A stretch of 64,000 nucleotides of DNA, from positions 320,472,336 through 320,536,335 of the forward strand of contig OW240916.1 in NCBI GenBank assembly GCA_933207985.1. Reading direction: 5' to 3'. The notes beneath the pieces were generated by a model. That model was given only the letters and a program-made list of their open reading frames with translations, did not search any database and was not told the DNA's origin. The stretch is from Pelobates cultripes (lineage: Eukaryota; Chordata; Amphibia; Anura; Pelobatidae). Positions 1-12,000 of the stretch are shown here, in pieces (the first letter of the stretch is position 1; the number at the start of each line of letters is the position of its first letter). A program made the translations under genes and the position numbers.

Positions 1-484
1 ATATATTGGTTGGCGGCATTGGCTGTGTATATATTGGTTGGCGGCATTGGCTGTGTATATATTGGTTGGCGGCATTGGCTGTGTATATATTGGTTGGCGG
101 CATTGGCTGTGTATATATTGGTTGGCGGCATTGGCTGTGTATATATTGGTTGGCGGCATTGGCTGTGTACATATTGGTTGGCGGCATTGGCTGTGTATAT
201 ATTGGTTGGCGGCATTGGCTGTGTACATATTGGTTGGCGGCATTGGCTGTGTACATATTGGTTGGCGGCATTGGCTGTGTACATATTGGTTGGCGGCATT
301 GGCTGTGTACATATTGGTTGGCGGCATTGGCTGTGTACATATTGGTTGGCGGCATTGGCTGTGTACATATTGGTTGGCGGCATTGGCTGTGTACATATTG
401 GTTGGCGGCATTGGCTGTGTACATATTGGTTGGCGGCATTGGCTGTGTACATATTGGTTGGCGGCATTGGCTGTGTACATATTG
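1..484. repeat. 28-bp tandem satellite, GC-richer half
   Basis: About seventeen copies of a 28-bp unit (core TTGGTTGGCGGCATTGGCTG followed by TGTAYATA) run head to tail from the first base. Early copies carry TATATAT and later copies TACATAT. The unit lacks stop codons and 28 is not a multiple of three, so all three forward frames stay open. The open frames are an artefact of the repeat. The array probably continues to the left of the window. Confidence 0.97.
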
Positions 485-1584
485 ATTAGCGGTATTGGCT
501 GTATATATTGATTAGCAGCATTGGCTGTATATATTGATTAGCAGCATTGGCTGTATATATTGATTAGCAGCATTGGCTGTATATATTGATTAGCAGCATT
601 GGCTGTATATATTGATTAGCAGCATTGGCTGTATATATTGATTAGCAGCATTGGCTGTATATATTGATTAGCAGCATTGGCTGTATATATTGATTAGCAG
701 TATTGGCTGTATATATTGATTAGCAGTATTGGCTGTATATATTGGTTAGCAGCATTGGCTGTATATATTGGTTAGCAGCATTGGCTGTATATATTGATTA
801 GCAGCATTGGCTGTATATATTGATTAGCAGCATTGGCTGTATATATTGATTAGCAGCATTGGCTGTATATATTGATTAGCAGCATTGGCTGTATATATTG
901 ATTAGCAGCATTGGCTGTATATATTGATTAGCAGCATTGGCTGTATATATTGATTAGCAGCATTGGCTGTATATATTGATTAGCAGCATTGGCTGTATAT
1001 ATTGATTAGCAGCATTGGCTGTATATATTGATTAGCAGTATTGGCTGTATATATTGATTAGCAGTATTGGCTGTATATATTGATTAGCAGCATTGGCTGT
1101 ATATATTGATTAGCAGCATTGGCTGTATATATTGATTAGCACCATTGGCTGTATATATTGATTAGCAGTATTGGCTGTATATATTGATTAGCAGTATTGG
1201 CTGTATATATTGGTTAGCAGTATTGGCTGTATATATTGATTAGCAGCATTGGCTGTATATATTGATTAGCAGCATTGGCTGTATATATTGATTAGCAGCA
1301 TTGGCTGTATATATTGATTAGCAGCATTGGCTGTATATATTGATTAGCACCATTGGCTGTATATATTGATTAGCAGTATTGGCTGTATATATTGATTAGC
1401 AGTATTGGCTGTATATATTGGTTAGCAGCATTGGCTGTATATATTGGTTAGCAGCATTGGCTGTATATATTGATTAGCAGCATTGGCTGTATATATTGAT
1501 TAGCAGCATTGGCTGTATATATTGATTAGCAGCATTGGCTGTATATATTGATTAGCACCATTGGCTGTATATATTGATTAGCAG
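485..1584. repeat. 26-bp tandem satellite, diverged half
   Basis: About forty copies of a 26-bp relative of the preceding unit (core TTGATTAGCAGCATTGGCTG plus TATATA). Each has lost the two bases GT and carries GG-to-GA and GG-to-AG changes. The switch from the 28-bp type is abrupt, at about 484-510. Small variants recur in blocks (GCAGTATT, GCACCATT, TTGGTTAGC), which suggests higher-order amplification. The array runs into an assembly gap, so its true length is unknown. Confidence 0.97.
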
Positions 1585-1684
1585 NNNNNNNNNNNNNNNN
1601 NNNNNNNNNNNNNNNNNNNNNNNNNNNNNNNNNNNNNNNNNNNNNNNNNNNNNNNNNNNNNNNNNNNNNNNNNNNNNNNNNNNN
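1585..1684. other. Assembly gap, exactly 100 N
   Basis: One hundred consecutive N, a conventional placeholder for a gap of unknown size. It falls at the satellite edge, where assemblies commonly collapse. Confidence 0.99.
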
Positions 1685-4600
1685 GCCCAAACATTTCCAT
1701 AAGGTCTGGGACCCATGGCTAGAAGGAGATACCTCCCTACCCTGGTAAATACAACTCTAACTCATACAGACGCAAACACTCCACAGTTGTAGACACTCTC
1801 AATTAACTATAAAGAACCAACTCCCTAAGATAACCCTCTTAAGCCCAACCAACCCTTAAACCAAGTGGACCCACCGTGCTGGGACGCCGTGCCGCGACAC
1901 ACCCCAACTGCCCACCCATGGACCCCCCCACCCCAGGGACAGTTTCCCCTCGACCCTCCCCCTATCCCCAGCACCACTATCTTGCCCCTGCACAGGACCA
2001 ACAGGCTTCAGAACTTTCTCTCCTGAGACACACACACACCCTGAAACATACGAAACCCTGCAACGACGGAAGACCAAACACCGGGTCACCGGGTTATGTA
2101 TTTTAATATAAATTGTCGGTTCTGCTGCACGGAGGGATAATCCACTTAACGGTACATTCCTGTGGGAGGATCCCTCTCGTGCAGCAGTGCCTGATGGGAG
2201 AAATGCCCTGTACAGTAAGTTCCCCATGTAGTCCACTCTGGGTATGCCCCTGGGATGGGACTCAGGAAACCTCTTGCATGGGGAATTGTATAAATTGTGG
2301 AGCTGAAAATAAAGACCTCAGTTGACTTTCAGAACTGTGTTTCGTCCGGTTACTGGGAGATTTGGGAGATTGCCTTGCTTTTCAGCGCTGACTGTGGATT
2401 ACTGTATGTACCAGCAGAATTCGTGGGATTTAATATTGCCGGTCCGCTACTCTGCAGTTCTAAGGGAGTATGGCTAACTGCATTTAAGTCCGCCTCCTGC
2501 AGAATAGCACGCCCTAACGGCGTTATTGGGATAAGAAGCTGTCTATAATGGTTTAGTAAAACTAAAATAGTGAATGAAATATAACCCATTGAATAGCGCT
2601 ACGGAATCTGATGGCGCTATATAAATAATAACATAATAATAAGCCAGTGTTTGAATGTAAATATTTTAGGATTTTTATTTTAGATGCTGATGCAAGCACA
2701 AACATAATATACATTACAAACAGACCAGGTATAAAACAATACGATGTGCTGCTTCCACATATGGAGAGCATACCTCCCAACTGTCCTGAATTCATTAGAA
2801 CAGTCACAATTTGAGGCCCCTGTCCGAGAGTCCTGAGTTAGTTCTTAGATGTCCCAAGAAAGCCTAATTGTGTGCACTGGACTGGCGTATCCTTTGTTTT
2901 TGGGGTTAAGCACCCACAAAATGTCTTCATTGTGTCCCCACAGGACCCCAAAGTTGAGCGATATCGAACATACAAGCAAATGTAGAACTCTGAGTGCCCT
3001 CATTAACACCTTAAAACACTAGAATGACTTTTGGGGACCTGTATACTGAGCCATATCTTACTGAGTGCTCCTGCAAATGTCTGGGTACTGTGGAGTTCTG
3101 CACTCCAGAATTTGCCCTCCCACCCCCCAATTTAAACCATCTGTTTCAGTTTTGTACCTTGCTGTATACAGTGCTAAGCTCAGTAAGCAGATTCTCTGAA
3201 ACCTATGTATTTTGTCTGCTATGGAAGTCCCCAAAGCTCTAAAATAAAACTATAAAAAAAATCATAGTGCATGCTGTAAAACGGTGTAAATATATAATGG
3301 CAAATTCACAAATCAGAAGTGGCTTAGTGCTGCTCATACATGCCTGACCCCAGTCAGATCAGGTCTGAGTTGATGTAGGATGTAAAGGATAAGTTTCTTC
3401 TTTAAAACCCATTTATTTAACCAATAACTAAAGGTAATAAATAAGGTAACTGGGCATGCACAGAGTCCTTAAATACTCTAAATCTGTGATCACCCAGAAA
3501 TTGCCATTGGAGTTTCATGAAAAAAAAAAAAAATACATCACTGAGCAGACGCATGTCGCTCCCCCTTCAAAGCTTCTTCAAACGCATCAGCCAGCGTCCC
3601 CCATGCTTTAATTAGCTCAGTCAAACAGCGTATTATCTATTACCTTCTACCTGAGTGTCCTACAAGGGTTAACCATTTGTAGTCTAAAGTACAAACTGGA
3701 ACGTAATAAGGGCACAACCTGTTATAACACATTTCTCTAAATATTATACACACAATAATTTCAAATAAAAAGGAATTATCCTATTACCGCTGACCTTAAA
3801 TCGAAATCATATATAATGAAATGCATATCGTCCACATTCACTTTCTCAAGCATTTTTAATCTACATACCCATTTTAATTTACCACATTTCTCTGTTTAGA
3901 AAATAAATCCTAAATTATGTGAGCTTTAGTCACTTAAAAATGGTGAATAAAAAAAAGGCAAGTTCCATTAGGCTAAACGGATCACAGATTGGCTAAATGA
4001 ACCTTTATTTCAGAATTCCATTTTCACTTTATTGCACTTTACTAACCAATGAATAATTCACTCATAAAATGATTTCTAGCAAACAAAATGCCAAATGGTA
4101 TAATTTAGGAAAATACAAGTCTTGAACTCAGAAAAAAGAGAGACCGATACTGCGTTACTGTGCGATATGAAAGAAGACCCCAGACATACTCTTGGTGCCC
4201 AAATCCACCGCACAGACGCAGGTCTAACCCAAATACAATATACAGCTCAAAAATTGGGCAAATAACTAAGGGAAAAATCTAATGGAAAAAACCTATTACG
4301 TCATCCGACATTAGAATAAATTGTGAAAAACCCAAAAGGTAAAGAAAAAATCGTGCAAAGTGTATTCGTGGTTAAAAATGGGGGATCTAATAGAGCTTAC
4401 TAGCAATGATCCAGGAAAGGACTAGTAGGAAGGTAGATACTGCCAGTATAGATCAGGGGCAATACCTTGACACATAGATATATGTCTTGTTCCCAAATAG
4501 AGGTGCATCATATATGGTTAACAGTATGTAGTTGGTGCAGTTATGGCACAGTGGGGTATTGGGGTTAATATCTCACTTTACAGAAAAAGTGACACACTGA

Positions 4601-5119
4601 CCATTATTACAGTTCCCCCAGGTGAGCACTTTGTTATGCACTATGGACTGAAAAGTTCAATCAAAGGTATAGTCTCATAAAAGCACAGTCTAGATTAACA
4701 GTGGGACTGACAGAGTCTAAATGAAAGTACAACAGAGCTATAAACATAGGAAGCCATATATGATTAAACAGGCATGTATTCGTAATCCCTGTGAGACCAG
4801 AACATTATAAAAATTATGTAAGCACCAAACCAAGTACTCACAGGTAACAGGACAATACTGTCTCAAAGTATCTGGGTAACAGCAGTCAGTATAGTTTTCC
4901 AATCAGACACTTCGTACTGTGCCCCAGGTCTGACTATAACAGAGCAGTATATTATCAATGCGGTTATTTAATCAGCTGTTTAATGCAGAGAGCGAGTAAA
5001 CCCCCAGTGCTGGATGAACCCATTAATATACTCATAAAGAATAAAGAGTAAATCCCCAAGGTAAAACTGGGGTTAATTACAGAAGTGTATAACTTGTAAA
5101 TGCTCAGTAAAGCTCCATT
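1685..5119. other. Non-coding stretch with an LTR-like patch
   Basis: No convincing exon was found here. Around 2110-2345 the sequence resembles the U3-R-U5 part of a retroviral-type LTR: a TATA-like TGTATAAATTG is followed by AATAAAGACC and then a CT/GT-rich segment. I could not find its termini or a target duplication, so this is low confidence. Short A-runs near 3250 and 3520 may be old retroposon tails. The remainder is AT-rich and unremarkable. Confidence 0.4.
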
Positions 5120-5134
5120 AGAATCCCTATTAAA

Positions 5135-5302
5135 CAGGGGGTAAAGCTGCGATTTTTAATCCTCCATATAATGGAGGCCTATGTTACGGAAGACAGGAGG
5201 TACCCTGTTTACAATGTATGTGTTAACTCTTGCAAACTGTGCAATGCTCTCGAGTTGTACACGTTATCTTTGTCAACATAAATAAAGAATAAAAAAAAAA
5301 AA
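5135..5302 (+). mobile_element. Short retroposon with poly(A) tail and 15-bp target duplication
   Basis: A 168-bp insert ends in AATAAAGAAT followed by an A-run. It is flanked by perfect copies of AGAATCCCTATTAAA at 5120-5134 and 5303-5317. A 3' A-tail with a 15-bp duplication is the signature of LINE-type target-primed reverse transcription. The body is too short to hold a coding region, so it is a 5'-truncated LINE or a SINE. Confidence 0.82.
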
Positions 5303-5696
5303 AGAATCCCTATTAAAATAAAAAGCAGCTAAAGAGCGGCATGACACAGCTTTTAATATAAAAGTCTCAAACTCAGCTTTATTTACCCAACATTCGAATT
5401 TCAATTCACTACAATTTAGAGAGTTTAGTAAATAAACTCAGTTTTTAATTTCTCTTTGAAAAAACAATACATGCAGCATGTGCAGCTGATTGATGAATTA
5501 ATTGATCACTTGATTGGAAATGATAACCTGCGATATTGTTTGTTCCTTGTTTAAATATAGATTTATAAGTATATTAGAATACCGAGTATCCATATATGAT
5601 GACTGGGGTTTTTATATAACGGAGGATATGTGTTGCTCAGACATGGCCTTTACTATGAGCCTCAAAGAAGCCAGTTCCTATAAAAAAAAGCTTGAT

Positions 5697-5702
5697 TTTA
5701 TT
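5697..5702 (-). terminator. Poly(A) signal of the CARD-coiled-coil gene
   Basis: AATAAA on the minus strand lies about 140 bp past the stop codon of the CARD gene at 5844. It is the first canonical hexamer after that stop and implies a short 3' UTR. Confidence 0.6.
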
Positions 5703-5843
5703 GTAATACAATGGATTGGAAAATATATACACTTTAGTCATAGTCATTAGGTTACACAAACATCTTCAGGCCTTCTATGCTTCCCGAAACTTAGCCTGTC
5801 CAGATGTCGGGTCTGAGAGTGCGGGGAATCATTCACACATTTA

Positions 5844-6099
5844 TCACCTATAAATAAGTCCTACTTTGGTGGCTGGGTGAAATGCTCTTGCGTTTTTGTA
5901 TGTGAAATCCTTGCTTAATCCTAAATCATGCCTGTGCTTGGGCTGGAGACGGGTCTCCTGCAGTTTGTCAATCAGGGCTTGAAGCTCAATATTCAGGTTT
6001 TGAAGGGCTTCGTTTTCACTCCAGATAATGTCTTTCTCCTTTATAACGAGCTCTCGCTTCCATTTGGCCAGTGATATCTTCTCTTCAAGGTCTTCCAGC
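5844..6099 (-). CDS. CARD gene exon 5, coiled coil and stop
   Basis: 256 nt from acceptor TTTTGTTGCAG to TGA. The single leading G completes Lys171, then come LEDLEEKISLAKWKRELVI and ENEALQNLNIELQALIDKLQ, a clear amphipathic coiled-coil run. A basic, aromatic tail (KDFTYKNARAF) ends at residue 255. Confidence 0.82.
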
Positions 6100-9000
6100 C
6101 TGCAACAAAATAAATTGAAAACATAGCAGTGACACAGTTTTTACAGCCTAATTATTATTTACAAAGAGGGCTTGCTCTGGAGCACTAACCAGACATAATT
6201 AACTGCTGACACCATAAATGACAATGGTCTGTGAAAGAGATACCAGAACTCATCCCTTTTATATACTGAGAGTACAGAAATCCATATTCTCACTAATACA
6301 ATTACAATTGTCCTTCTCTTTATACAGCAGTTTGTGTAACTGATTTGCTATGGTGCAGAGGGGATAAGGCTGCATGGAGTAGATATTTTGTATTTTTGGC
6401 ACATTAAATGTATAGATAGAAAATATAACAAAATGTATCAGATTTAACCGATTTGATCTGTCAGTTTCTGCCATTGATTCCCTTGTACTTTAACAAGGGT
6501 TAAAAATTCCTTCTTGATTTCAAAATGCAACAGGAGTTATTTGATTCCCACCTGGATATTATAACCTAAAGATAACATACAGCACATAGAGTCAAATATT
6601 CTTCATCCACTCACCATAGACATCTACCTGCAGACACAACACACTGAACCCTCGCATGTGCTGGTCCGAGGGTATGTTAAGGGGGCAGACCAGTGATACG
6701 ATCGCTCCGCAGGATCCGTACGATTTACTGGCAGGTCAGTCATGCAGGTCAGCCCACCGAAGGCCGGACATACAGGGAGCATTGTGTCAGTGCTCTCTCC
6801 CAAGTCCTTATTGCGCTGAGTATAGCGCGATCATGTCTAATGGTACGCCCACGCTATACTTTTTAGAGACAATTTCTTGGTTTCCCTGAAAGCGGGACAC
6901 CAGGGAACAAAGTCAGGACGCTGGAACAGGAACCGAAAAACTTCAATTTTACTCACCGTAAATTCCTTTTTCTTTAATATGGTGGCAGTACACTAGGGAT
7001 ATACTCTTCCCAAAGGACAAGCATCTGAAATAAAAATTAACATAAAAGTTCCTCCCCCAACAGGTATTAGACACCGACCTGCCATGGACCCTCGGTACGT
7101 CTCAATAAAACATCAAAGACTGAATACTGCAAAAATATCAAATTTATTAATAAAGGGAGGGAGTGATGTACTGCCACCATATTAAGGAAAAAGGAATTTA
7201 TGGTGAGTAGAATTGTGCAGTACACTAGGGATACCAGAACTATGGGCGGGAATCATGCAACCACCGCTTGTAACACCTTATGCCCGAAAGCAGCGTCAGA
7301 GGCAGAGAATACGTCTAGTCTGTAATGTTTGACGAAGGTGTGGCGGAACCAACCTCGCCACTATGCACTGGAGAAGCCTGGTTGCTCGCCTGCTCCCTTT
7401 AGACCATGGCCCTGCAGTTCACCCCTGTTATTTCCCCTACTGAAAGGTTTATTCGTGCCTTTCTGCCAGGGTGTTCGGTAGATTCAATCAACCGAACAAA
7501 CTACCGAACGATGGACCACCTGGGAACTGGAGTGTGCCGTCAATTGACCGCCCAGAAGCTGCGGTTAACCGCAGCTTAATTGATGAACGCTGGGTGGCCT
7601 TTGTTCGTCTGCCGAACACGTGGCAGCGGACATTTTACCTCCCGAACGGCCAGCGGTGTTCAGCGCCCAAACTATGGAACTGAAAACGGACACTTATTGG
7701 CGCGAACACCGCTGAGCCGCCAACCTCCTTACCTTCCCATTCGGTAGCAGAACCGAATGACTGTTAATTCAGTAGTTTAACCGGATGAACAGCATCACCC
7801 AGATAGCTAAGCCATGGAGCCTATTCATGTAAGGAAAGACTATGTGAAAGACTTTGGCTCCATGGCGATTGAACTGTATGTATGTGATCTGAGCGCCATT
7901 TGGTAGTAATGTGCGCTCAGATCTAAGCTATCTGGGCATAGGTAACATGTATATGTTTTATGTAATAAATGTGACTGTGTGTAATTTTATGTCTCTTACT
8001 GAAAATGTGTGTAATGGAGTTTTGCCTCTGTCCTTGGAGATAATTGGATTACTTCCCAATTATCTCCAGGACAGAGAGGAGGGATTGTGATGTGTTTAAA
8101 GGTGTTTAAAGGTGTATGTATGTGATTGGCTAAGGGCCAATATGTTTCCCAGTTTCCCATCTGGTCCCCTAGGGGAGTGTCCACCAGGTGGGAGACCTGC
8201 ATAAAAGCCGGGCAGGTAGCCCCAGTAAACCAGATTCTGCTTAACCCTCAAACGAAGTGTCGTCTCATTATTGGGGGAATTGGATTGTATGCTGACTGCC
8301 AGGAGTGTAAACCTTTCGTATGGTTTTTCCTGTTCAGCTGTTTCCAGTATTCGTGAGTTTCCTGTTCGGGAGTTGGAGAATTCGTGTAGTTTGCAGTTCA
8401 GGAGATTGGTGATTGCAGTAGCTGTCTGTGCATCTGAAAGGGGAATATCGCCTAAACGGTTTTTAACCTCTTGTGGGCAAAACGGTCCATACAGAAGGTA
8501 TTGAACGAAGACCATGTAGCAGCTCTGCAGATATCTTTTGGTGAAGCATGTGCTTTTTCAGCCCAGGAAGTAGACATGGCTCTTGTAAAATTAGCTTTCA
8601 AGGAGGTAGGCAAAAGCATATCCAAGGAAGAATAAGCTAATTTAATAGTGTCCACGAGCCATCCTGCCAGAGTCAGGGCCAGATTAAGACCCCAGTGGGC
8701 CTGGTGCTGACAATTATGATGGGGCCTAATAACAGAATATTATCAACCAAAACCACTAAAGCAGTTATACCTCTCAAGCGTCGTGTATCTGATGGAGATG
8801 GTATTGGAGGGAAACTCAAAGGATGCAGCTATAAGAAAACACATACCCTATGCTACGCTCTTTCTAATATGCTTTCATATTTCAAGTGAATCCATACCCC
8901 CTAACAGCAGTGTCCAGTGAAGCAGGAAGTCAATGGGCAGGGTAAAAGACACAAATCACATGACCAAAACTGCAAAAAGGGGTGAACATGCCCAAAAAGG

Positions 9001-12000
9001 GGGCATGTCTGTCCAAAGAATTGGAAGGCCAGCCTGACATCAGTGTCCCTATGTATCACAGTGTCAATGTCCCTATGTCGCCCAGTCCCTCAGTGTCCCC
9101 ATGTCTCAGTGTGTCCTGTGTCACAGTGAGACCCGGGGACACAGAGACATGGGAGACATGGGGGCACTGAGACACTTGGGGACACTTGTGGATACAGATA
9201 TGGGGACACTGGGAGACATGGTGACACAGACACTTGGGGACACTTGTGGATACAGATATGGGGACACTGGGAGACATGGGGACACAGACATATGGGGACA
9301 CTGGGAGAAATGGGGACACAGACACTAGGGACACAGAAACATGGGGACACAGACGCTGGGAGATATTGTCATGATCTTGTGCAGGTCAGATAGGAGACTT
9401 ATGCCAGGGTTGACTTCAGGTACTTTACTAGTGTTTTTAGACATATTATGAAACTTGAATGAAAACAGACTTTAGGCAATATGCCACCAGACAGGATACT
9501 TGCCACAGAACAGGTTACTTGCAAATAATAATGAATGTCTGTAATTTCCAGGTAACAAAGGCAGGCTGGTAACAGTGGAAGGCTGGTTACAGACGCAGGC
9601 TGGTTTGAAGTATAGGTAAGGGTGGAGCAGGTTATTGTTAGGAGCAGGTTTGAAGGTAAGTCTGTAGCAGGTTCACAGGAGCCAGGATATGAAGTATTTG
9701 CAAAACTGTTTCTTTCTTACTGCAATCAAGCTCCTGCATATCACCTGAGAAAAAGACTGACGTATAAAACCCGCACCTGTGAGTAAACAGCTTCCAGGAA
9801 AAGCAGGAAACGAGAGCCATTAACAAAGGAAGAAATACAAAAGAGACTTCAGTTCCTGGCTCCAGATTTACCTTCAAACCCGCTCCTAACAATAACCTGC
9901 TCCATCCTTACCTATGCTTCAAACCAGCCTGCCTCTGTAACCAGTCTTCCATTATAACCAGCCTGCCTTTGTTACAACCCTACCTGGAAATTAGACGATC
10001 TTTATTATTTGCAAGTATCCTGTTCTGTGGCATATTACCTAAATTCTGTTTTGCCTCAAGTTTCATAATATGTCTAAAATCACTAATAAAGTACCTGAAA
10101 TCAACCCTGGCATAAGTCCCCTATCTGATCTGTACAAGATCATGACAGATATAGGGACACTAAGACACTAGGGACACTGAGAGACATAGGAACACAGACA
10201 CTGGGAGACTAGGGGACACTGGGAGACATGGGGATACTGAGACACTAGGGACACTGGCTGGGGGGCATGGGGACACAGACATTTTGGGACACTGGGAGAC
10301 ATGGGGACACAGACACTAGGGACACTGGCTGGGAGACATAGGGACACTGGGAGACATGGTGACACTGGCTGGGGGACACAGACATTTTGGGACACTGGGA
10401 GACATGGGGACACTGAGACACTAGGGACACAGACACTGGGAGACCAGGGGACTCTGGGAGACACAGACACTAGGGACACTGGCTGGGAGACATAGGGACA
10501 CTGGGAGACATGGGGACACTGGCTGGGGGACATGTAGACACTGGGAAACATGGGGACACAGACATTTAGGGACACTGGGAGACATGGGGACACTGAGACA
10601 CTAGGGACACAGACACTGGGAGACCAGGGGACTCTGGGAGACACAGACACTAGGGACACTGGCTGGGAGACATGGGGACACTGTGTCCCTAGTGTCTCCG
10701 TGTCCCAATGTGTATCCATATGTCCTTATGTCTCACAGCATCCCCATGTGTCTCAGCGTCTCCATGTCTCAGTGTTCCCATGTGTCCCTTAGTGTCTCAA
10801 TGTCCCCATGTCTCCCTGCTGCCTTTCCCCTCATCCCTCACTTCCCTGAGCTGTAGGCTGTCTCTGCAGGCTGGGAGCTGCTGTCTAGACTCTCTGTGCT
10901 CTGTAGCTGCTCCCCCGCAGATTAGTGAATAGAGACAGGCAGACAGGGATATGCTATAACTTCATATCCCTGCCTCTCTCCACACACAGTGACCCCTACT
11001 GGCTGGTGCTGGTATTACAGAATAATCTCCTATTATACTGAGAAAAATATCTGCATTTGTATTGCCGGTATTACTGCAATACTGGCACGGCCAGGCAGCC
11101 TTAAATACCGTCTGTGCTGGTAAAATACCAGTCAGATGGCAGACCTAAGAGTAGTGTGTAAAACAAAAAAAGTAAAAAACAAAAAAAAAAAGTATAAATT
11201 TTTCTTTTTCTTTAAATGGGCCTATTCCATGGGCCTGGGCCTGGAGCTGCAGCTCCATCAGCCCCTATGTTAATCCGGCCCTGGCCAGAGTAGACTTAGA
11301 GGCAGTATGACCTTTAAATTTACCAAAGAAATTGACAAAAAGATCAGTCTTCCTGTATGCAGTGGCATACTAAGGGGGGCGGGGGCGGTTCGCCCCGGGT
11401 GCCACTCACTAGGGGGGTGCCCGGGTGCACTTTCACAGGGGCGGCAATTCTACTGCCCCTGTGTCTTATGTAAAGGGACCGCCACTCTTGCGGATCGCGA
11501 GAACAGAGGACCCTGCTGCTGCTGGATGGGAAATGAGCGTGCAGAGTTCTGGGCCCTTCTTCACTGCCCATCTAAAGCTGTACCACCGGACCACCAGTCG
11601 AGGAGGACGGGAAGGACAGGTAAGTGTCAGGGGGAGGGGCAAACCATACACACTGCTCACCTTCCCATCACTTATTCCACACACAAGCTGCATACACTAT
11701 ACACACACTCCATACACTATACGCACACTGCATCCATTATACACACACTGCATAAACTATACATACACTATACACACAATGCATACATATACACACACTC
11801 CATACACACACTGCATACACTATACACACACTGCATCCATTATACACACACTGCACAAACTATACACACACTCCATACACTATACACACACCACACTGCA
11901 TACATACACACACAAGCTGCATACACTATACACACACTCCATATACTCCATACATTATACACACTGCATACACTATACACACACTCCATACACTATATAC

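Larger units (their letters stand above)
8674..11283. mobile_element. Non-autonomous hAT element carrying a minisatellite, 2610 bp
   Basis: Terminal inverted repeats CAGGGCCAGATTAA at the left and CAGGGCCGGATTAA (reverse complement) at the right are flanked by perfect 8-bp duplications GCCAGAGT (8666-8673 and 11284-11291). This is diagnostic of hAT transposition. No transposase is present. The interior is a GGGACAC-type minisatellite with a 781-bp element at its centre. Confidence 0.9.

Noticed and set aside
6..511. Three overlapping 157-159-codon frames in the satellite
   Set aside because: The 28-bp unit has no stop codon and is not a multiple of three, so every forward frame stays open. 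The peptide is a pure repeat.
1..1584. Possible CRISPR array
   Set aside because: Units are contiguous with no unique spacers, and the context is vertebrate.
7471..7683. 70-codon frame in the solo LTR
   Set aside because: It lies wholly inside the LTR U3 and has no similarity to a known protein.
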